DNA of 64,000 bases from Sphingorhabdus sp. EL138 (GCF_945862485.1 NZ_CAMAYF010000008.1:16952-80951), one strand, 5' to 3'. Counted from the stretch's first letter, positions 37,509 through 49,598 are shown. The notes: generated from the letters alone by a model not told the origin. Numbers and translations are program-made.

Positions 37509-39464
37509 ATGGCAGGCAACATGTCCAAAGCCGACCGCCCCGACCAACCCAACGCAGCCTCCCGCTTTAGCGAGGAAAAGGCGACCTATGCGGTGCGCGG
37601 TGCGGACACGCCAGATTTCGACACCGGCATCGCCGTGATCCGCAATGTCCTTAATACCCTCCCGCTCAAACCTGGCGTCTACCGCATGCACGATGCGCGC
37701 GGCGACGTGCTTTATGTCGGTAAAGCGCGCGCCTTAAAGAATCGCGTCGGCAATTATGTGCAGATTGACCGGCTACCCAACCGCTTGCGCCGGATGGTGG
37801 CGTTGACGCGATCCATGACCATTGTCACCACCAATAGCGAGGCTGAAGCGCTGTTGCTGGAGGCGCAACTCATCAAGCGTTACCGCCCCGCTTACAACGT
37901 GCTGCTGCGTGACGATAAAAGCTTTCCCTTCATCCTGTTGCGTGCAGACCATCAATTTCCGCGCATTCAGAAACATCGTGGTGCGCGGCGGCATAAAGGG
38001 CAATATTACGGCCCGTTCGCCAGTGCTGGTTCCGTGAACCAAACGCTGAATGCGCTGCAAAAATTGTTTTTGCTACGAAGTTGCACCGACAGTTTCTTCA
38101 ATAATCGTGACCGGCCTTGTTTGCTGTACCAAATCAAGCGCTGCTCCGCGCCTTGTGTCGGACGGATTGATGACGCGTCCTATAACAATCTTGTCGCGGA
38201 TGCTAAGTCCTTCCTCGACGGCAAATCCTCTGCGGTGCAGACGAAACTGGCCAAGGAAATGGAATCTGCCGCCGAGGCTCTCGATTTCGAACGCGCTGCC
38301 ATGGTGCGCGACCGGCTTCGGGCGCTGACCTTCATTCAAGGGGCGCAGGCTATCAACGCAGAAGGCGTGGGCGACGCTGATATTTTTGCGCTGGCACATC
38401 GCAATGGGGTGATGGGCATTCAGGCGTTTTTCATTCGCGGCGGGCAAAATTGGGGGCATCGGTCCTTCTTTCCTGCGCATGTTGCGGAAATGAGCGAGGA
38501 CGAGGTTTTCACCAGCTTTCTCGCGCAATTTTATGAGGATGTACCCCCTGCGAAGTCCATTTTCCTTGATCGGCAACTGACCGAAGCAGACTTGTTGGCA
38601 GAGGCACTTTCCGAGCGTGCTGAACGCAAGATCGAAATCAGCATGCCGCAACGCGGTGACCGTGTGCGCTTAGTGAAACAAGCAACGCGTAACGCCGAAG
38701 AAGCGCTTGACCGCAGACTGGCGGAGAGCACCACACAGGGTAAATTGCTGCAAGAGGTGGCTGACCTGTTCGAATTGCCCGAACCGCCGCGCCGGATCGA
38801 AGTCTATGACAACAGCCATATTCAGGGGACTAACGCGCTGGGCGCGATGATTGTGGCGGGGCCCGAAGGCTTCATCAAAGGTCAATATCGTAAGTTCAAC
38901 ATCAAAAACCCGGACACTGCGCCGGGTGATGACTTTGCGATGATGCGCGAAGTTATGGCGCGGCGCTTTGGGCGGTTGATGGCTGAGGAAGGCGAGCAGG
39001 AACGTGATGAAAATTGGCCCGACCTTGTCCTGATCGATGGTGGCAAAGGGCAAATGAGCGCGGTCATGCATATCGTGCGCGAATTGGGTGTGGAGGATGT
39101 GGCCTTTATCGGCGTGTCCAAAGGTCCAGACCGGCACGCGGGCCGTGAGACGTTCCACTTCCCGGATGGCCGCGAATTTACCTTGCCCGTCAATGCGCCT
39201 GTCATGTTTTATTTGCAAAGGCTGCGCGATGAGGCGCACCGCTTTGCGATTGGCGCGCACCGCGCAAAGCGCAGCAAGGCGATTACCGTCAGTCCGCTTG
39301 ACGAAGTTCCCGGTATTGGCCCGTCACGAAAAAAGGCGCTATTGATGCATTTCGGCACCGCCCGCGCCGTGCGTAATGCCAGCCTTGAAGACTTGCAAAA
39401 GGCGCCCGGTGTGTCCGCCGCCGTCGCACAAACGGTCTATGATTATTTTCATAGCAATGGCTGA
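37509..39464 (+). CDS. uvrC: Excinuclease ABC subunit C
   Basis: GVYRMHDARGDVLYVGKARALKNRVGNYV, RRIEVYDNSHIQGTNALGAMIV, HhH LDEVPGIGPSRKKALLMHFG. Confidence 0.96.
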   Translation: MAGNMSKADRPDQPNAASRFSEEKATYAVRGADTPDFDTGIAVIRNVLNTLPLKPGVYRMHDARGDVLYVGKARALKNRVGNYVQIDRLPNRLRRMVALTRSMTIVTTNSEAEALLLEAQLIKRYRPAYNVLLRDDKSFPFILLRADHQFPRIQKHRGARRHKGQYYGPFASAGSVNQTLNALQKLFLLRSCTDSFFNNRDRPCLLYQIKRCSAPCVGRIDDASYNNLVADAKSFLDGKSSAVQTKLAKEMESAAEALDFERAAMVRDRLRALTFIQGAQAINAEGVGDADIFALAHRNGVMGIQAFFIRGGQNWGHRSFFPAHVAEMSEDEVFTSFLAQFYEDVPPAKSIFLDRQLTEADLLAEALSERAERKIEISMPQRGDRVRLVKQATRNAEEALDRRLAESTTQGKLLQEVADLFELPEPPRRIEVYDNSHIQGTNALGAMIVAGPEGFIKGQYRKFNIKNPDTAPGDDFAMMREVMARRFGRLMAEEGEQERDENWPDLVLIDGGKGQMSAVMHIVRELGVEDVAFIGVSKGPDRHAGRETFHFPDGREFTLPVNAPVMFYLQRLRDEAHRFAIGAHRAKRSKAITVSPLDEVPGIGPSRKKALLMHFGTARAVRNASLEDLQKAPGVSAAVAQTVYDYFHSNG

Positions 39465-39537
39465 TGCCCGCCGTGGCGGAATGCGGCACCGCTATTTTGA
39501 TTGCATGGTGAAGCGGGTGCGATAGAGACATGTGATG

Positions 39538-39846
39538 CCGAACAATCAACTGCTTCTGGAAGCTATCGCGCTCAAAAAATGTGTCACCTTGGTGTATAAT
39601 AATGTGCCGATGAAGTTGGCCCCGCATGTTTTGTATTCCAAGCACAGTGCCGTGTTCACCGATGCCGTAATATTGGAAAAACATGGCGTGGTACGCCGCG
39701 ATAAGAAGCTGGGTGCCTTTCATTTGTCGGGGCTCAACGACCTGCAATTGACGGACCAGCCATTCGACATTGACGCCGCGTTCGAACCTACCTCTGAAAA
39801 ATATGCCGATGTGACCTTATTCATGGTCAGCGCAGACGCAGGATAG
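39538..39846 (+). CDS. Conserved hypothetical protein (possibly WYL-like)
   Basis: Good coding potential; LKKCVTLVYNNVPMKLAPHVLYSKHSAVFTDAV. Confidence 0.65.
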   Translation, partial: PNNQLLLEAIALKKCVTLVYNNVPMKLAPHVLYSKHSAVFTDAVILEKHGVVRRDKKLGAFHLSGLNDLQLTDQPFDIDAAFEPTSEKYADVTLFMVSADAG

Positions 39847-39883
39847 AGCTTCCCCTCTCGCCCCAGTCTTGGCATGAGGGCAC

Positions 39884-40474
39884 ATGGATATTTCGGCATC
39901 TGCCATCATCTGCGCGGTCCGCAACCATGGCGAAACAGGCGCCATTGTGCGGGGCTTTACCGCGGAGTACGGCATGCTTGCGGGCTATGTCGCGGGCGCG
40001 CGGGGGCGGCAATTGCGCCCAGTCCTTATCCCCGGTAATGTAATCAAGGGCGAATGGCGCACGCGTAACACCGGACAATTGGCACGTCTGACTCCCGAAC
40101 CTTTACACAGCCGTGCACATTTACTTAGCGAACCATTGGCGACTGCCGCGATTGATTGGGTCACGGCGCTGACTGCTGCGACATTGGCGGAAGGCATTGC
40201 CTATCCGCGTATCCACAGCGCGGCGGACGGCTTATTGTCCGCGATTGAGCTTGCTCCGGCGGCGCGGGTATGGGCAGGCGCCGTGGCGCAATATGAAACA
40301 TTGCTGTTGGCCGAACTTGGCTATGCCGAAGAACATGACAGCGACAGCGCGCCCGTGGCGATAATGGCGCAGACCCGCAAGCGGCTCGTCGCACATGTGC
40401 TAGGCGACCGGCGCGCCGACGTCATGGCCGCACGCGAACGCCTCGTGGAGCGATTGAAAAGGGCAGTTGCATAA
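39884..40474 (+). CDS. recO: DNA repair protein RecO
   Basis: AIICAVRNHGETGAIVRGFTAEYGMLAGYVAGARGRQLRPVLIPGNVIKGEWR. Confidence 0.9.
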   Translation: MDISASAIICAVRNHGETGAIVRGFTAEYGMLAGYVAGARGRQLRPVLIPGNVIKGEWRTRNTGQLARLTPEPLHSRAHLLSEPLATAAIDWVTALTAATLAEGIAYPRIHSAADGLLSAIELAPAARVWAGAVAQYETLLLAELGYAEEHDSDSAPVAIMAQTRKRLVAHVLGDRRADVMAARERLVERLKRAVA

Positions 40475-40516
40475 GCGTGCGGCTGTTGGCAGTGGAAAGC
40501 CTGCCATTTCAGTATC

Positions 40517-40606
40517 GTCATGCTGAACTTGTTTCAGCATCCATCGTGCCCCATAGCCTGCGACTTGTGACGAGAAATGAACCCTGAAACAAGTTCAGGG
40601 TGACGG
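40517..40606. repeat. Composite paired-hairpin intergenic repeat, copy 1
   Basis: CGTCATGCTGAACTTGTTTCAGCATC...ACCCTGAAACAAGTTCAGGGTGACG; two hairpins in inverted orientation. Confidence 0.85.
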
Positions 40607-40630
40607 TAGAAAGTTAGAGGATAAGGTCGA

Positions 40631-41677
40631 ATGTTAGTTGCCTTGTTACCTGGGGACGGAATTGGCCCCGAAGTCATCACGCAATCACGCCGCGTTTTGG
40701 ATGCGCTCGCCATCGACGGGCTGGTCTTTGAAGAAGCGTTGGTTGGCGGCGCGGCCTATAAGGCGACCGGACATCCTTTGCCGGCGGACACGCTGGCGCT
40801 TGCCAAGCGCGCGGATGCGATTTTGTTTGGCGCGGTCGGCGATCCAGATTGCGATGCGCTAGAACGACATTTGCGCCCGGAACAGGCGATATTGGGCCTG
40901 CGCAAGGAACTATCCTTGTTTGCAAATCTGCGCCCCGCGACCCTTTTTCCCGAATTGGCTGACGCCAGTGCGCTGCGTCCTGAAGTCGCGTCACAAATAG
41001 ACATGGTCATCGTCCGCGAACTCAATGGCGATGTCTATTTTGGCGAAAAGGGTATGCGCAAAACCGCTGATGGCAGGCGCGAGGGCTATGACATCATGTC
41101 CTATGATGAGGATGAGGTCCGCCGCATTGCGCGCGTCGGTTTTGAAACCGCGATGGCGCGGGGCAAGAAATTATGCTCGGTGGACAAGGCCAATGTGCTT
41201 GAAACGTCGCAATTGTGGCGCGATGTTGTGATTGAAACCCATGCCGAATATCCCGATGTCGTCCTGAGCCATATGTATGTCGACAATTGCGCGATGCAAT
41301 TGGTGCGCAACCCCGGCCAGTTTGACGTGATCGTGACAGGCAATTTGTTCGGCGACATATTGTCGGATCAGGCCAGCATGTGCGCTGGCTCGATTGGCAT
41401 GTTACCCAGCGCGTCGCTGGATGCCGCGCAAAAGGGCTTATATGAGCCCATCCACGGCAGCGCGCCCGACATTGCGGGGCAAGGTAAAGCCAACCCGCTT
41501 GCCACGATATTGTCGGCGGCGATGATGCTGCGTTACTCGCTGGGTTTGCCAGAGCAGGCCGACCGGATTGAAGCGGCCGTTGCGAAAGCACTATCTCGCG
41601 GTGCACGTTCGGCGGACCTTGGCGGCACACATTCGACCCGCGAAATGGGTGATGCGGTGCTTGCCGCCTTGACCTGA
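40631..41677 (+). CDS. leuB: 3-isopropylmalate dehydrogenase
   Basis: [18 protein letters not shown]-like [54 protein letters not shown]. Confidence 0.96.
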   Translation: MLVALLPGDGIGPEVITQSRRVLDALAIDGLVFEEALVGGAAYKATGHPLPADTLALAKRADAILFGAVGDPDCDALERHLRPEQAILGLRKELSLFANLRPATLFPELADASALRPEVASQIDMVIVRELNGDVYFGEKGMRKTADGRREGYDIMSYDEDEVRRIARVGFETAMARGKKLCSVDKANVLETSQLWRDVVIETHAEYPDVVLSHMYVDNCAMQLVRNPGQFDVIVTGNLFGDILSDQASMCAGSIGMLPSASLDAAQKGLYEPIHGSAPDIAGQGKANPLATILSAAMMLRYSLGLPEQADRIEAAVAKALSRGARSADLGGTHSTREMGDAVLAALT

Positions 41678-41704
41678 ACCCTGCTCTCCCCGAAAAGCGA
41701 ACTT

Positions 41705-42910
41705 ATGAAGAAAACAACAGGCCAGAATCGCGAAATCACCAAGCATTGGCGTCCCGCCACCCAAGCGGTGCGTGGTGGCACTTGGCGCAGCGAGCATGGT
41801 GAAACGTCGGAGGCATTGTTCCTGTCGTCGGGCTTTACCTATGACGATGCGGAAACCGTTGCTGCGCGCTTTGCTGGTGAACAGGATGGGATGACTTATT
41901 CGCGGTTGCAAAACCCGACGGTGCAAATGCTCGAAGAACGCATTGCGCTGATGGAAGGGGCGGAAGCGTGCCGCGCCCAAGCCACGGGCATGGCGGCGAT
42001 GACCACGGCGTTATTGTGTCAGTTGCAAATGGGCGACCATGTCGTTGCCGCGCGTGCGGCGTTCGGGTCATGCCGTTGGCTGACCGACAATTTGTTGCCC
42101 AAATGGGGCATAAGCACAACCACCATCGACAGCCGCGACAATGACGCGTGGAAGGCCGCGATTCAGCCGAATACCAAAGTGTTCTTCTTTGAAACGCCAG
42201 CAAACCCGACGATGGACATTGTCGACATGGCCTATGTCTGCGGCCTTGCCAAAGAACATGGAATCACCACTGTGGTCGACAACGCCTTTGCCACCAGCGT
42301 TCTGCAGCGGCCCATGGATTATGGGGCGGATGTCGTAGCCTATAGCGCGACGAAGCTGATGGACGGGCAGGGCCGCGTATTGGCTGGCGCTGTCTGTGGT
42401 TCGCAGCAATGGATTGATGACGTGCTGTTGCCGTTTCAGCGTAACACCGGACCTAATTTGTCGCCATTCAACGCTTGGGTTGTTCACAAGGGGTTGGAAA
42501 CGCTGGAACTGCGCGCGATGCGGCAGTCGGAAAACGCGCTTGCCGTTGGCAAATTCTTGGAAGGCCGCGTGCCGCATATCATGCATCCGGGCCTTGCCAG
42601 CCACCCGCAACACGCGCTCGCCATGCAGCAGATGAAGGCCTGCGGGCCAATCTTCGCGTTTGAAGTAGATGGCGGTCGCAAGCAGGCGCACGCCTTGCTC
42701 AACGCGCTGCAACTGATCGATATTTCGAACAATATCGGTGATGCGCGCAGCTTGATGTGCCACCCGGCATCCTCCACGCATCACGGCATGGGCCCCGAAG
42801 CCCGCGAAGCGATGGGCGTCGGCGAAGGCATGATCCGCATCAATGTCGGTTTGGAAGACCCCGCTGACCTCATCGAAGATCTGGATCAAGCGCTAAAGGC
42901 GGCTGGCTAA
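41705..42910 (+). CDS. metZ: O-succinylhomoserine sulfhydrylase
   Basis: ALFLSSGFTYDDAETVAARFAGEQDGMTYSRLQNPTVQMLEERIALMEGAEACRAQATGMAAM, YSATKLMDGQGRVLAG. Confidence 0.92.
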   Translation: MKKTTGQNREITKHWRPATQAVRGGTWRSEHGETSEALFLSSGFTYDDAETVAARFAGEQDGMTYSRLQNPTVQMLEERIALMEGAEACRAQATGMAAMTTALLCQLQMGDHVVAARAAFGSCRWLTDNLLPKWGISTTTIDSRDNDAWKAAIQPNTKVFFFETPANPTMDIVDMAYVCGLAKEHGITTVVDNAFATSVLQRPMDYGADVVAYSATKLMDGQGRVLAGAVCGSQQWIDDVLLPFQRNTGPNLSPFNAWVVHKGLETLELRAMRQSENALAVGKFLEGRVPHIMHPGLASHPQHALAMQQMKACGPIFAFEVDGGRKQAHALLNALQLIDISNNIGDARSLMCHPASSTHHGMGPEAREAMGVGEGMIRINVGLEDPADLIEDLDQALKAAG

Positions 42911-43320
42911 TGAACAGCATATTGGATTCCTTCTTCGCGGTCAGTGCCACCACGGAGGACATCACTGTGCGCGTCGCACCAAATTTTTTGGTGGAACAAT
43001 CCGTGCCCGCGCAAGGACGCTGGTTCTGGTCTTACCATATCCGCATCGAAAATGGCGGTGACGAGCCCGTGCAATTGATGACCCGACATTGGCGGATCAC
43101 CGATGGTCGCGGCATGATCAACCATGTCGATGGCGATGGCGTGGTTGGCGAACAACCCGTGCTCCGCCCTGGTGAAAGCCATGATTATGTCTCCGGCTGC
43201 CCCCTACCAACACCCAGTGGTACGATGGAAGGGCAATATCGCTTTGTGCGGGAGGATGGTACGACGTTTCTGGCTGAAATTCCGCGCTTCACGCTGGTAG
43301 CACCGGCCACGGCGCGATGA
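42910..43320 (+). CDS. apaG: Co2+/Mg2+ efflux protein ApaG
   Basis: WFWSYHIRIENGGDEPVQLMTRHWRITDGRG, VVGEQPVLRPGESHDYVSGCPLPTPSGTMEG. Confidence 0.95.
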   Translation: MNSILDSFFAVSATTEDITVRVAPNFLVEQSVPAQGRWFWSYHIRIENGGDEPVQLMTRHWRITDGRGMINHVDGDGVVGEQPVLRPGESHDYVSGCPLPTPSGTMEGQYRFVREDGTTFLAEIPRFTLVAPATAR

Positions 43321-43330
43321 GCTTACACGC

Positions 43331-44131
43331 ATGAAACGTACGCATTTGCCTTTAAACGGTCTGCGTGTCCTCGACGCCGCGGCACGGCGTTTGAGCTTTA
43401 CGAAGGCCGCCGACGAACTCGCGGTCACACCCGCCGCCGTCGGCCAGCAAATCCGTGCGCTGGAGGAAATGTTGGGCGTTGTGCTGTTCCGCCGCACGCC
43501 CAAGGGGCTTGAACTGACGGACGAAGCGGCAAACGGCCTTGATGCCCTGCGCGCCGGGTTCCTGCAATTCGAAGAATCGGTCCGTGCGATGCAGGCGGGG
43601 CAGTCGTCCAATGCGCTGACCATTGCCGCGCCGCGTGATTTCACCGCCAAATGGCTAGCCGCGCGACTTGCGATTTTTAGCAAGGCAAACCCCGATACGC
43701 GCTTTAATTTGGTTGCAGCGGACGAGAATATCGACTTTACCGAGGCCAATCTGGATCTCGCCATTCGCTTGACCACTGGGCCGGGCGAACATGAGGGTAT
43801 CCGGCTTGCAGCGGGCGCTTATGTGACTGTTGCTGCGCCAGAAGGCGGGGCAGACACACCGATTAGCTGGCCCAATTGCCCGCTTGCCAATGGCGTTGCC
43901 GCCTTACGCTTGGCCGACGCTGGCCTCGCCATTGACGCTGCGGCGATTGGGCTGGGCAAGGCGACCGTTCCATTGATCCTTGCCGAGGCTGACATCGCCA
44001 GCGGCAAAGTCCGTGCCGTCGATAATGCGAAGGAAAGCGATGACGCTTATTGGCTAGTCGCCCCCCTGCCGCAATGGCGGCAAAAGAAGGTCAAGGCGCT
44101 GGTTGACGCGTTGACTGAGAGTCATCGTTAA
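43331..44131 (+). CDS. LysR family transcriptional regulator (GcvA-like)
   Basis: LNGLRVLDAAARRLSFTKAADELAVTPAAVGQQIRALEEMLGVVLFRRTPKGLELTD. Confidence 0.9.
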   Translation: MKRTHLPLNGLRVLDAAARRLSFTKAADELAVTPAAVGQQIRALEEMLGVVLFRRTPKGLELTDEAANGLDALRAGFLQFEESVRAMQAGQSSNALTIAAPRDFTAKWLAARLAIFSKANPDTRFNLVAADENIDFTEANLDLAIRLTTGPGEHEGIRLAAGAYVTVAAPEGGADTPISWPNCPLANGVAALRLADAGLAIDAAAIGLGKATVPLILAEADIASGKVRAVDNAKESDDAYWLVAPLPQWRQKKVKALVDALTESHR

Positions 44132-44143
44132 TTTGCAGATCAC

Positions 44144-44229
44144 CGTCACCCTGAACTTGTTTCAGGGTCTATCGTGCAGCAAGGACGGACCTCGAAAGGC
44201 GGAATAGACCCTGAACCAAGTTCAGGGTG
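44144..44229. repeat. Composite paired-hairpin intergenic repeat, copy 2
   Basis: CACCCTGAACTTGTTTCAGGGTCTAT ... ATAGACCCTGAACCAAGTTCAGGGTG; 26-bp arms with one mismatch. Confidence 0.88.
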
Positions 44230-44259
44230 TTTCCAGTGGAAGGAGACTACCCAACCCGA

Positions 44260-46272
<2,013 letters not shown>

Positions 46273-46335
46273 TCACCCGCGCAAGCAAGAGCGCAAAGCT
46301 TTGAAAATCGCCTGTGGATATTTCGTTTCCGGTCC

Positions 46336-47007
46336 TTAACGGACGCGTGGTCCACCGAATGGCATGGGGGGTGGAGGACGACGCACACCGCGTGGAAGCT
46401 GCGCCTGATAGGCGCGGCCGCAATGTTCGACGCAATATGGAAAACCGGAGTTTACCGGCACACCGCAGAAATGGAAATCCGCTTCGCCGGGGTGGCCGAG
46501 CGGCCAGCGGCAAATACGCTCGTTCAAATCCAGCAAGGACGTTTTGTCCGCCATTTCGGGGCTTGGTTTTGCGGGCACAAGGCGGCGTGGCGGGGCAGGC
46601 GGGATGGGCGCTTGTTGATCTCCGGGACCCTGACGCATGAAACCGCCCGGTCCAATCGATACGATACGCGGCATCGCCGACGCGCGCGACACAGGAGCCT
46701 CTAAAGCATTATCATCTGCGCGCATGGGGGCAATGGGTTCAGCGGCTGGGGCGGATGGCCGCAAGCGCGCTGGCGCAGCGGCGGCAGGCGCCTTTGCCGG
46801 AGCAGGTGCAGCCTTTTTCGGCGCAGCTTTTTTATCGGGGTCATTGGACTTAACAGGGGAAGGGCGTGATTTTAGGCCCAAACGGTGGGCCTTGCCAATC
46901 ACGGCATTGCGGCTGACCCCGCCAAGTTCATCTGCAATCTGGCTTGCTGTTAGGCCTTTGTCCCAAAGCGCCTTTAAATGATCAATCCGCTGGTCGGTCC
47001 AGGACAT
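46336..47007 (-). CDS. gcrA: GcrA cell cycle regulator
   Basis: MSWTDQRIDHLKALWDKGLTASQIADELGGVSRNAVIGKAHRLGLKSRPSPVK. Confidence 0.95.
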   Translation of the reverse strand: MSWTDQRIDHLKALWDKGLTASQIADELGGVSRNAVIGKAHRLGLKSRPSPVKSNDPDKKAAPKKAAPAPAKAPAAAAPARLRPSAPAAEPIAPMRADDNALEAPVSRASAMPRIVSIGPGGFMRQGPGDQQAPIPPAPPRRLVPAKPSPEMADKTSLLDLNERICRWPLGHPGEADFHFCGVPVNSGFPYCVEHCGRAYQAQLPRGVRRPPPPMPFGGPRVR

Positions 47008-47098
47008 AAATGCAATTCCAATAACGAGTTTTATTTGCCGCGTGCATGACGCGATTGCGCCTTGCGGTTATCGTTGCAAGCCGATAGTCGATTGCGCG

Positions 47099-47956
47099 AT
47101 GACTATCCACCATAAAAGCAATATAGGCCAAGATAGGGATGCTAATCCCATTGTGCAACTGCCCGACGGCGAACGGCATATCCGCAATGTAAACTGGGTC
47201 GGGCTGCAAACCTTGTACATGAAAGAGGTTCGCCGCTTTTTCAAGGTGCAGATGCAAACCGTGTGGGCCCCGTCCATTACAACCTTGCTCTATCTGATTA
47301 TCTTCACCGTCGCTTTGGGCTCAGTTAAGCCAATTGTGCTTGGCGTGTCATTTGCAGATTTTATCGCGCCTGGCCTGATCATCATGGGGATGATGCAGAA
47401 CGCGTTTGCGAACTCGAGCTTCTCACTGCTGGTCGGTAAAATTCAGGGTACGATTGTGGATTATCTGATGCCGCCTTTGTCCAATGCGGAGGTTTTAGCC
47501 GCGCTCACGGCGGCGGCGGTGACACGGGCGTTTCTGGTTGGCGGAACGATATGGCTCGCCATGCTATTCTGGCCCGGTGTCCACGTCACGCCGGTGCATT
47601 ATTGGGCGGTTTTGTGGTTCGGGTTGATGGGGGCCATGATGCTTTCGCTTATTGGCGTTATGACCTCGATCTGGGCGGAAAAGTTTGATCATACCGCAGC
47701 GGTCAGCAACTTCATCGTCGCGCCTGCGGCTTTGCTGTCGGGTACTTTCTATTCGGTCGATAAACTGTCGCCCGTTTTTCAGGCTATCAGCCACGCCAAC
47801 CCGTTTTTCTACGCGATTTCGGGCTTCCGCTATGGCTTTATCGGCAGCGCGGATAGCCCGGTGATGTTTGGCGCATTACTGCTATTGGGCATCAATGGGG
47901 TGTTGGGGCTTATCTGCTATCTCTTGCTGCGCTCTGGATGGAAATTACGCGCATAA
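47099..47956 (+). CDS. ABC-2 type transporter permease (no ATPase alongside)
   Basis: LYMKEVRRFFKVQMQTVWAPSITTLLYLIIF; multiple TM; AISHANPFFYAISGFRYGFIG. Confidence 0.88.
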   Translation: MTIHHKSNIGQDRDANPIVQLPDGERHIRNVNWVGLQTLYMKEVRRFFKVQMQTVWAPSITTLLYLIIFTVALGSVKPIVLGVSFADFIAPGLIIMGMMQNAFANSSFSLLVGKIQGTIVDYLMPPLSNAEVLAALTAAAVTRAFLVGGTIWLAMLFWPGVHVTPVHYWAVLWFGLMGAMMLSLIGVMTSIWAEKFDHTAAVSNFIVAPAALLSGTFYSVDKLSPVFQAISHANPFFYAISGFRYGFIGSADSPVMFGALLLLGINGVLGLICYLLLRSGWKLRA

Positions 47957-47992
47957 TCAGCGCTGCAAGGTGGATTTAAGCTGTTCTACCCC

Positions 47993-48412
47993 TTAGCTTG
48001 TGGGGGTCCATGTCTGCGCCTGACAAAAGGGTCCAATACATCCTTTGACGACCAGATTACCTGAGTTGCCCTTATAGACGATTGAGCGATAGGTTTTGCC
48101 TGACTTCGGATCGTAAATCTGGCCCTTCCATTCTTTGCCGTCCGACTTAAATCCCGTCAGGACATTCATGCCCAATATCGTTCGGTTGCGTAGCGCTTTA
48201 TCGGGATTGTTCACATCCTTCGCGCCTGCACCTGCTGGTGGGTTGACAAGAAACTTCACGAGCTTCCCGCATAATGCCGCGCCACATTGGTACACTTCGA
48301 CCACACCGTCCTTGCTTTGTGTGATCCAGCGCCCAGAAATTGGCGCGGCGGCTTGCGCCGGAATTGCCGCGCAGATTACGGCGGCGATTATCCATTTCGT
48401 TGCGTGGTGCAT
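47993..48412 (-). CDS. DUF2147-like secreted protein
   Basis: Signal peptide; GRWITQSKDGVVEVYQCGAALCGKLV...GQIYDPKSGKTYRSIVYKGNSGNLVVKGCIG. Confidence 0.85.
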   Translation of the reverse strand: MHHATKWIIAAVICAAIPAQAAAPISGRWITQSKDGVVEVYQCGAALCGKLVKFLVNPPAGAGAKDVNNPDKALRNRTILGMNVLTGFKSDGKEWKGQIYDPKSGKTYRSIVYKGNSGNLVVKGCIGPFCQAQTWTPTS

Positions 48413-48506
48413 ATTTGGTCCTTCGCTTTTGAGACTAGCATAAACGGCAGATTAGCAAGCTGCAATGCTTTTGCCTTTTGCTAGTGCCGTGCTAATTGCC
48501 TAACGC

Positions 48507-49139
48507 ATGAATGAGATTGTCCTGTTCGATTATTGGCGTTCTTCCGCCAGCTATCGCGTGCGCATTGTGCTGAACCTTAAAAATGTTCCGTACACGCGCG
48601 TGCCAACCAGCCTGCTGGACAATGCCCAAAGGGCGCCTGATTATGTGGCGCGTAATCCCCAAGGCTTTGTGCCCACATTGTCTATAGACGGGCATGATCT
48701 GACGCAGAGCTTGGCGATTATTGATTATCTCGATGCGGTATATCCCGACCCCGCGATGGTGTCGTCCAATCCGACAGAGCGCGCGAAGACATTGGCGCAA
48801 GCGTTGATCATTGCTGCCGACATACATCCCATCGATAATTTGCGCGTGTTGCGATATCTGAAGGATCAGATGGGCCAATCGCAAGAGGCTGTCGACCAAT
48901 GGTACCGGCACTGGATAACCGAAGGCTTCACGGCGTTGGAGGCTATGGCCCCCGAACATGGCTTATTTGGCGGTGACTTGCCGAATTTGGCTGATGTCTG
49001 CCTGGTGCCGCAAATGGCGAATGCCCGCCGCGTGGATACGCCGCTGCATGCCTTTCCCAAGCTATTGCGGATGGATGCCGCGCTGACTGCGCTGCCGGCT
49101 TTTGCTGCGGCGCATCCTGACCAAGTGAAGCCCGACTGA
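48507..49139 (+). CDS. maiA: Maleylacetoacetate isomerase
   Basis: LFDYWRSSASYRVRIVLNLKNVPYTRVPTSLL, NPQGFVPTLSIDGHDLTQSLAIIDYLD, CLVPQMANARR. Confidence 0.93.
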   Translation: MNEIVLFDYWRSSASYRVRIVLNLKNVPYTRVPTSLLDNAQRAPDYVARNPQGFVPTLSIDGHDLTQSLAIIDYLDAVYPDPAMVSSNPTERAKTLAQALIIAADIHPIDNLRVLRYLKDQMGQSQEAVDQWYRHWITEGFTALEAMAPEHGLFGGDLPNLADVCLVPQMANARRVDTPLHAFPKLLRMDAALTALPAFAAAHPDQVKPD

Positions 49140-49585
49140 TGCCAAACCAAAAACTGACGCTCCGTGCGTTTTTGCCCTATCAATTATCCATCACATCGAA
49201 CGCGGTCAGTGACCTGATCGCGCGCGCCTATCGTGGCAAATTTGCGCTCAAGGTGCCGGAATGGCGTGTCATGGCGCTGTTGGGTGAAAGCGATGTGGCA
49301 ACCCAGCGGCAGTTGGTTTCCGCAACCGCGATGGACAAGGTAACCGTGAACCGCGCGTGCAAGACGTTGGAAGACCGCAGCCTTATTAGCCGTGTGCCGA
49401 ACATGTCGGATGGCCGCTCACATCATCTGGCGCTCACGCCTGCAGGCCGCGATTTGTACGACCAAATTGTACCGGAGGCGCTGGCGTTAGAGGCCGAGCT
49501 TGAGAAGATATTAGGCAGCGGTGAGGCCAAGTTGCTGGAGGCGATGTTGGCGCAATTACGTCTGCGGGTCGCCGAGCTGGGTTGA
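49139..49585 (+). CDS. MarR family transcriptional regulator
   Basis: VPEWRVMALLGESDVATQRQLVSATAMDKVTVNRACKTLEDRSLISRVPNMSDGRSHHLALTPAG. Confidence 0.88.
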   Translation: MPNQKLTLRAFLPYQLSITSNAVSDLIARAYRGKFALKVPEWRVMALLGESDVATQRQLVSATAMDKVTVNRACKTLEDRSLISRVPNMSDGRSHHLALTPAGRDLYDQIVPEALALEAELEKILGSGEAKLLEAMLAQLRLRVAELG

Positions 49586-49598
49586 GTTTGCGATAATC

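Noticed and set aside
41678-41704. SAM-type riboswitch before metZ
   Set aside because: Only 27 nt separate leuB and metZ; too short for any known SAM riboswitch.
42068-42889. 273-aa - strand ORF opposite metZ
   Set aside because: Antisense shadow ORF with no recognisable domain; metZ is clear on the other strand.
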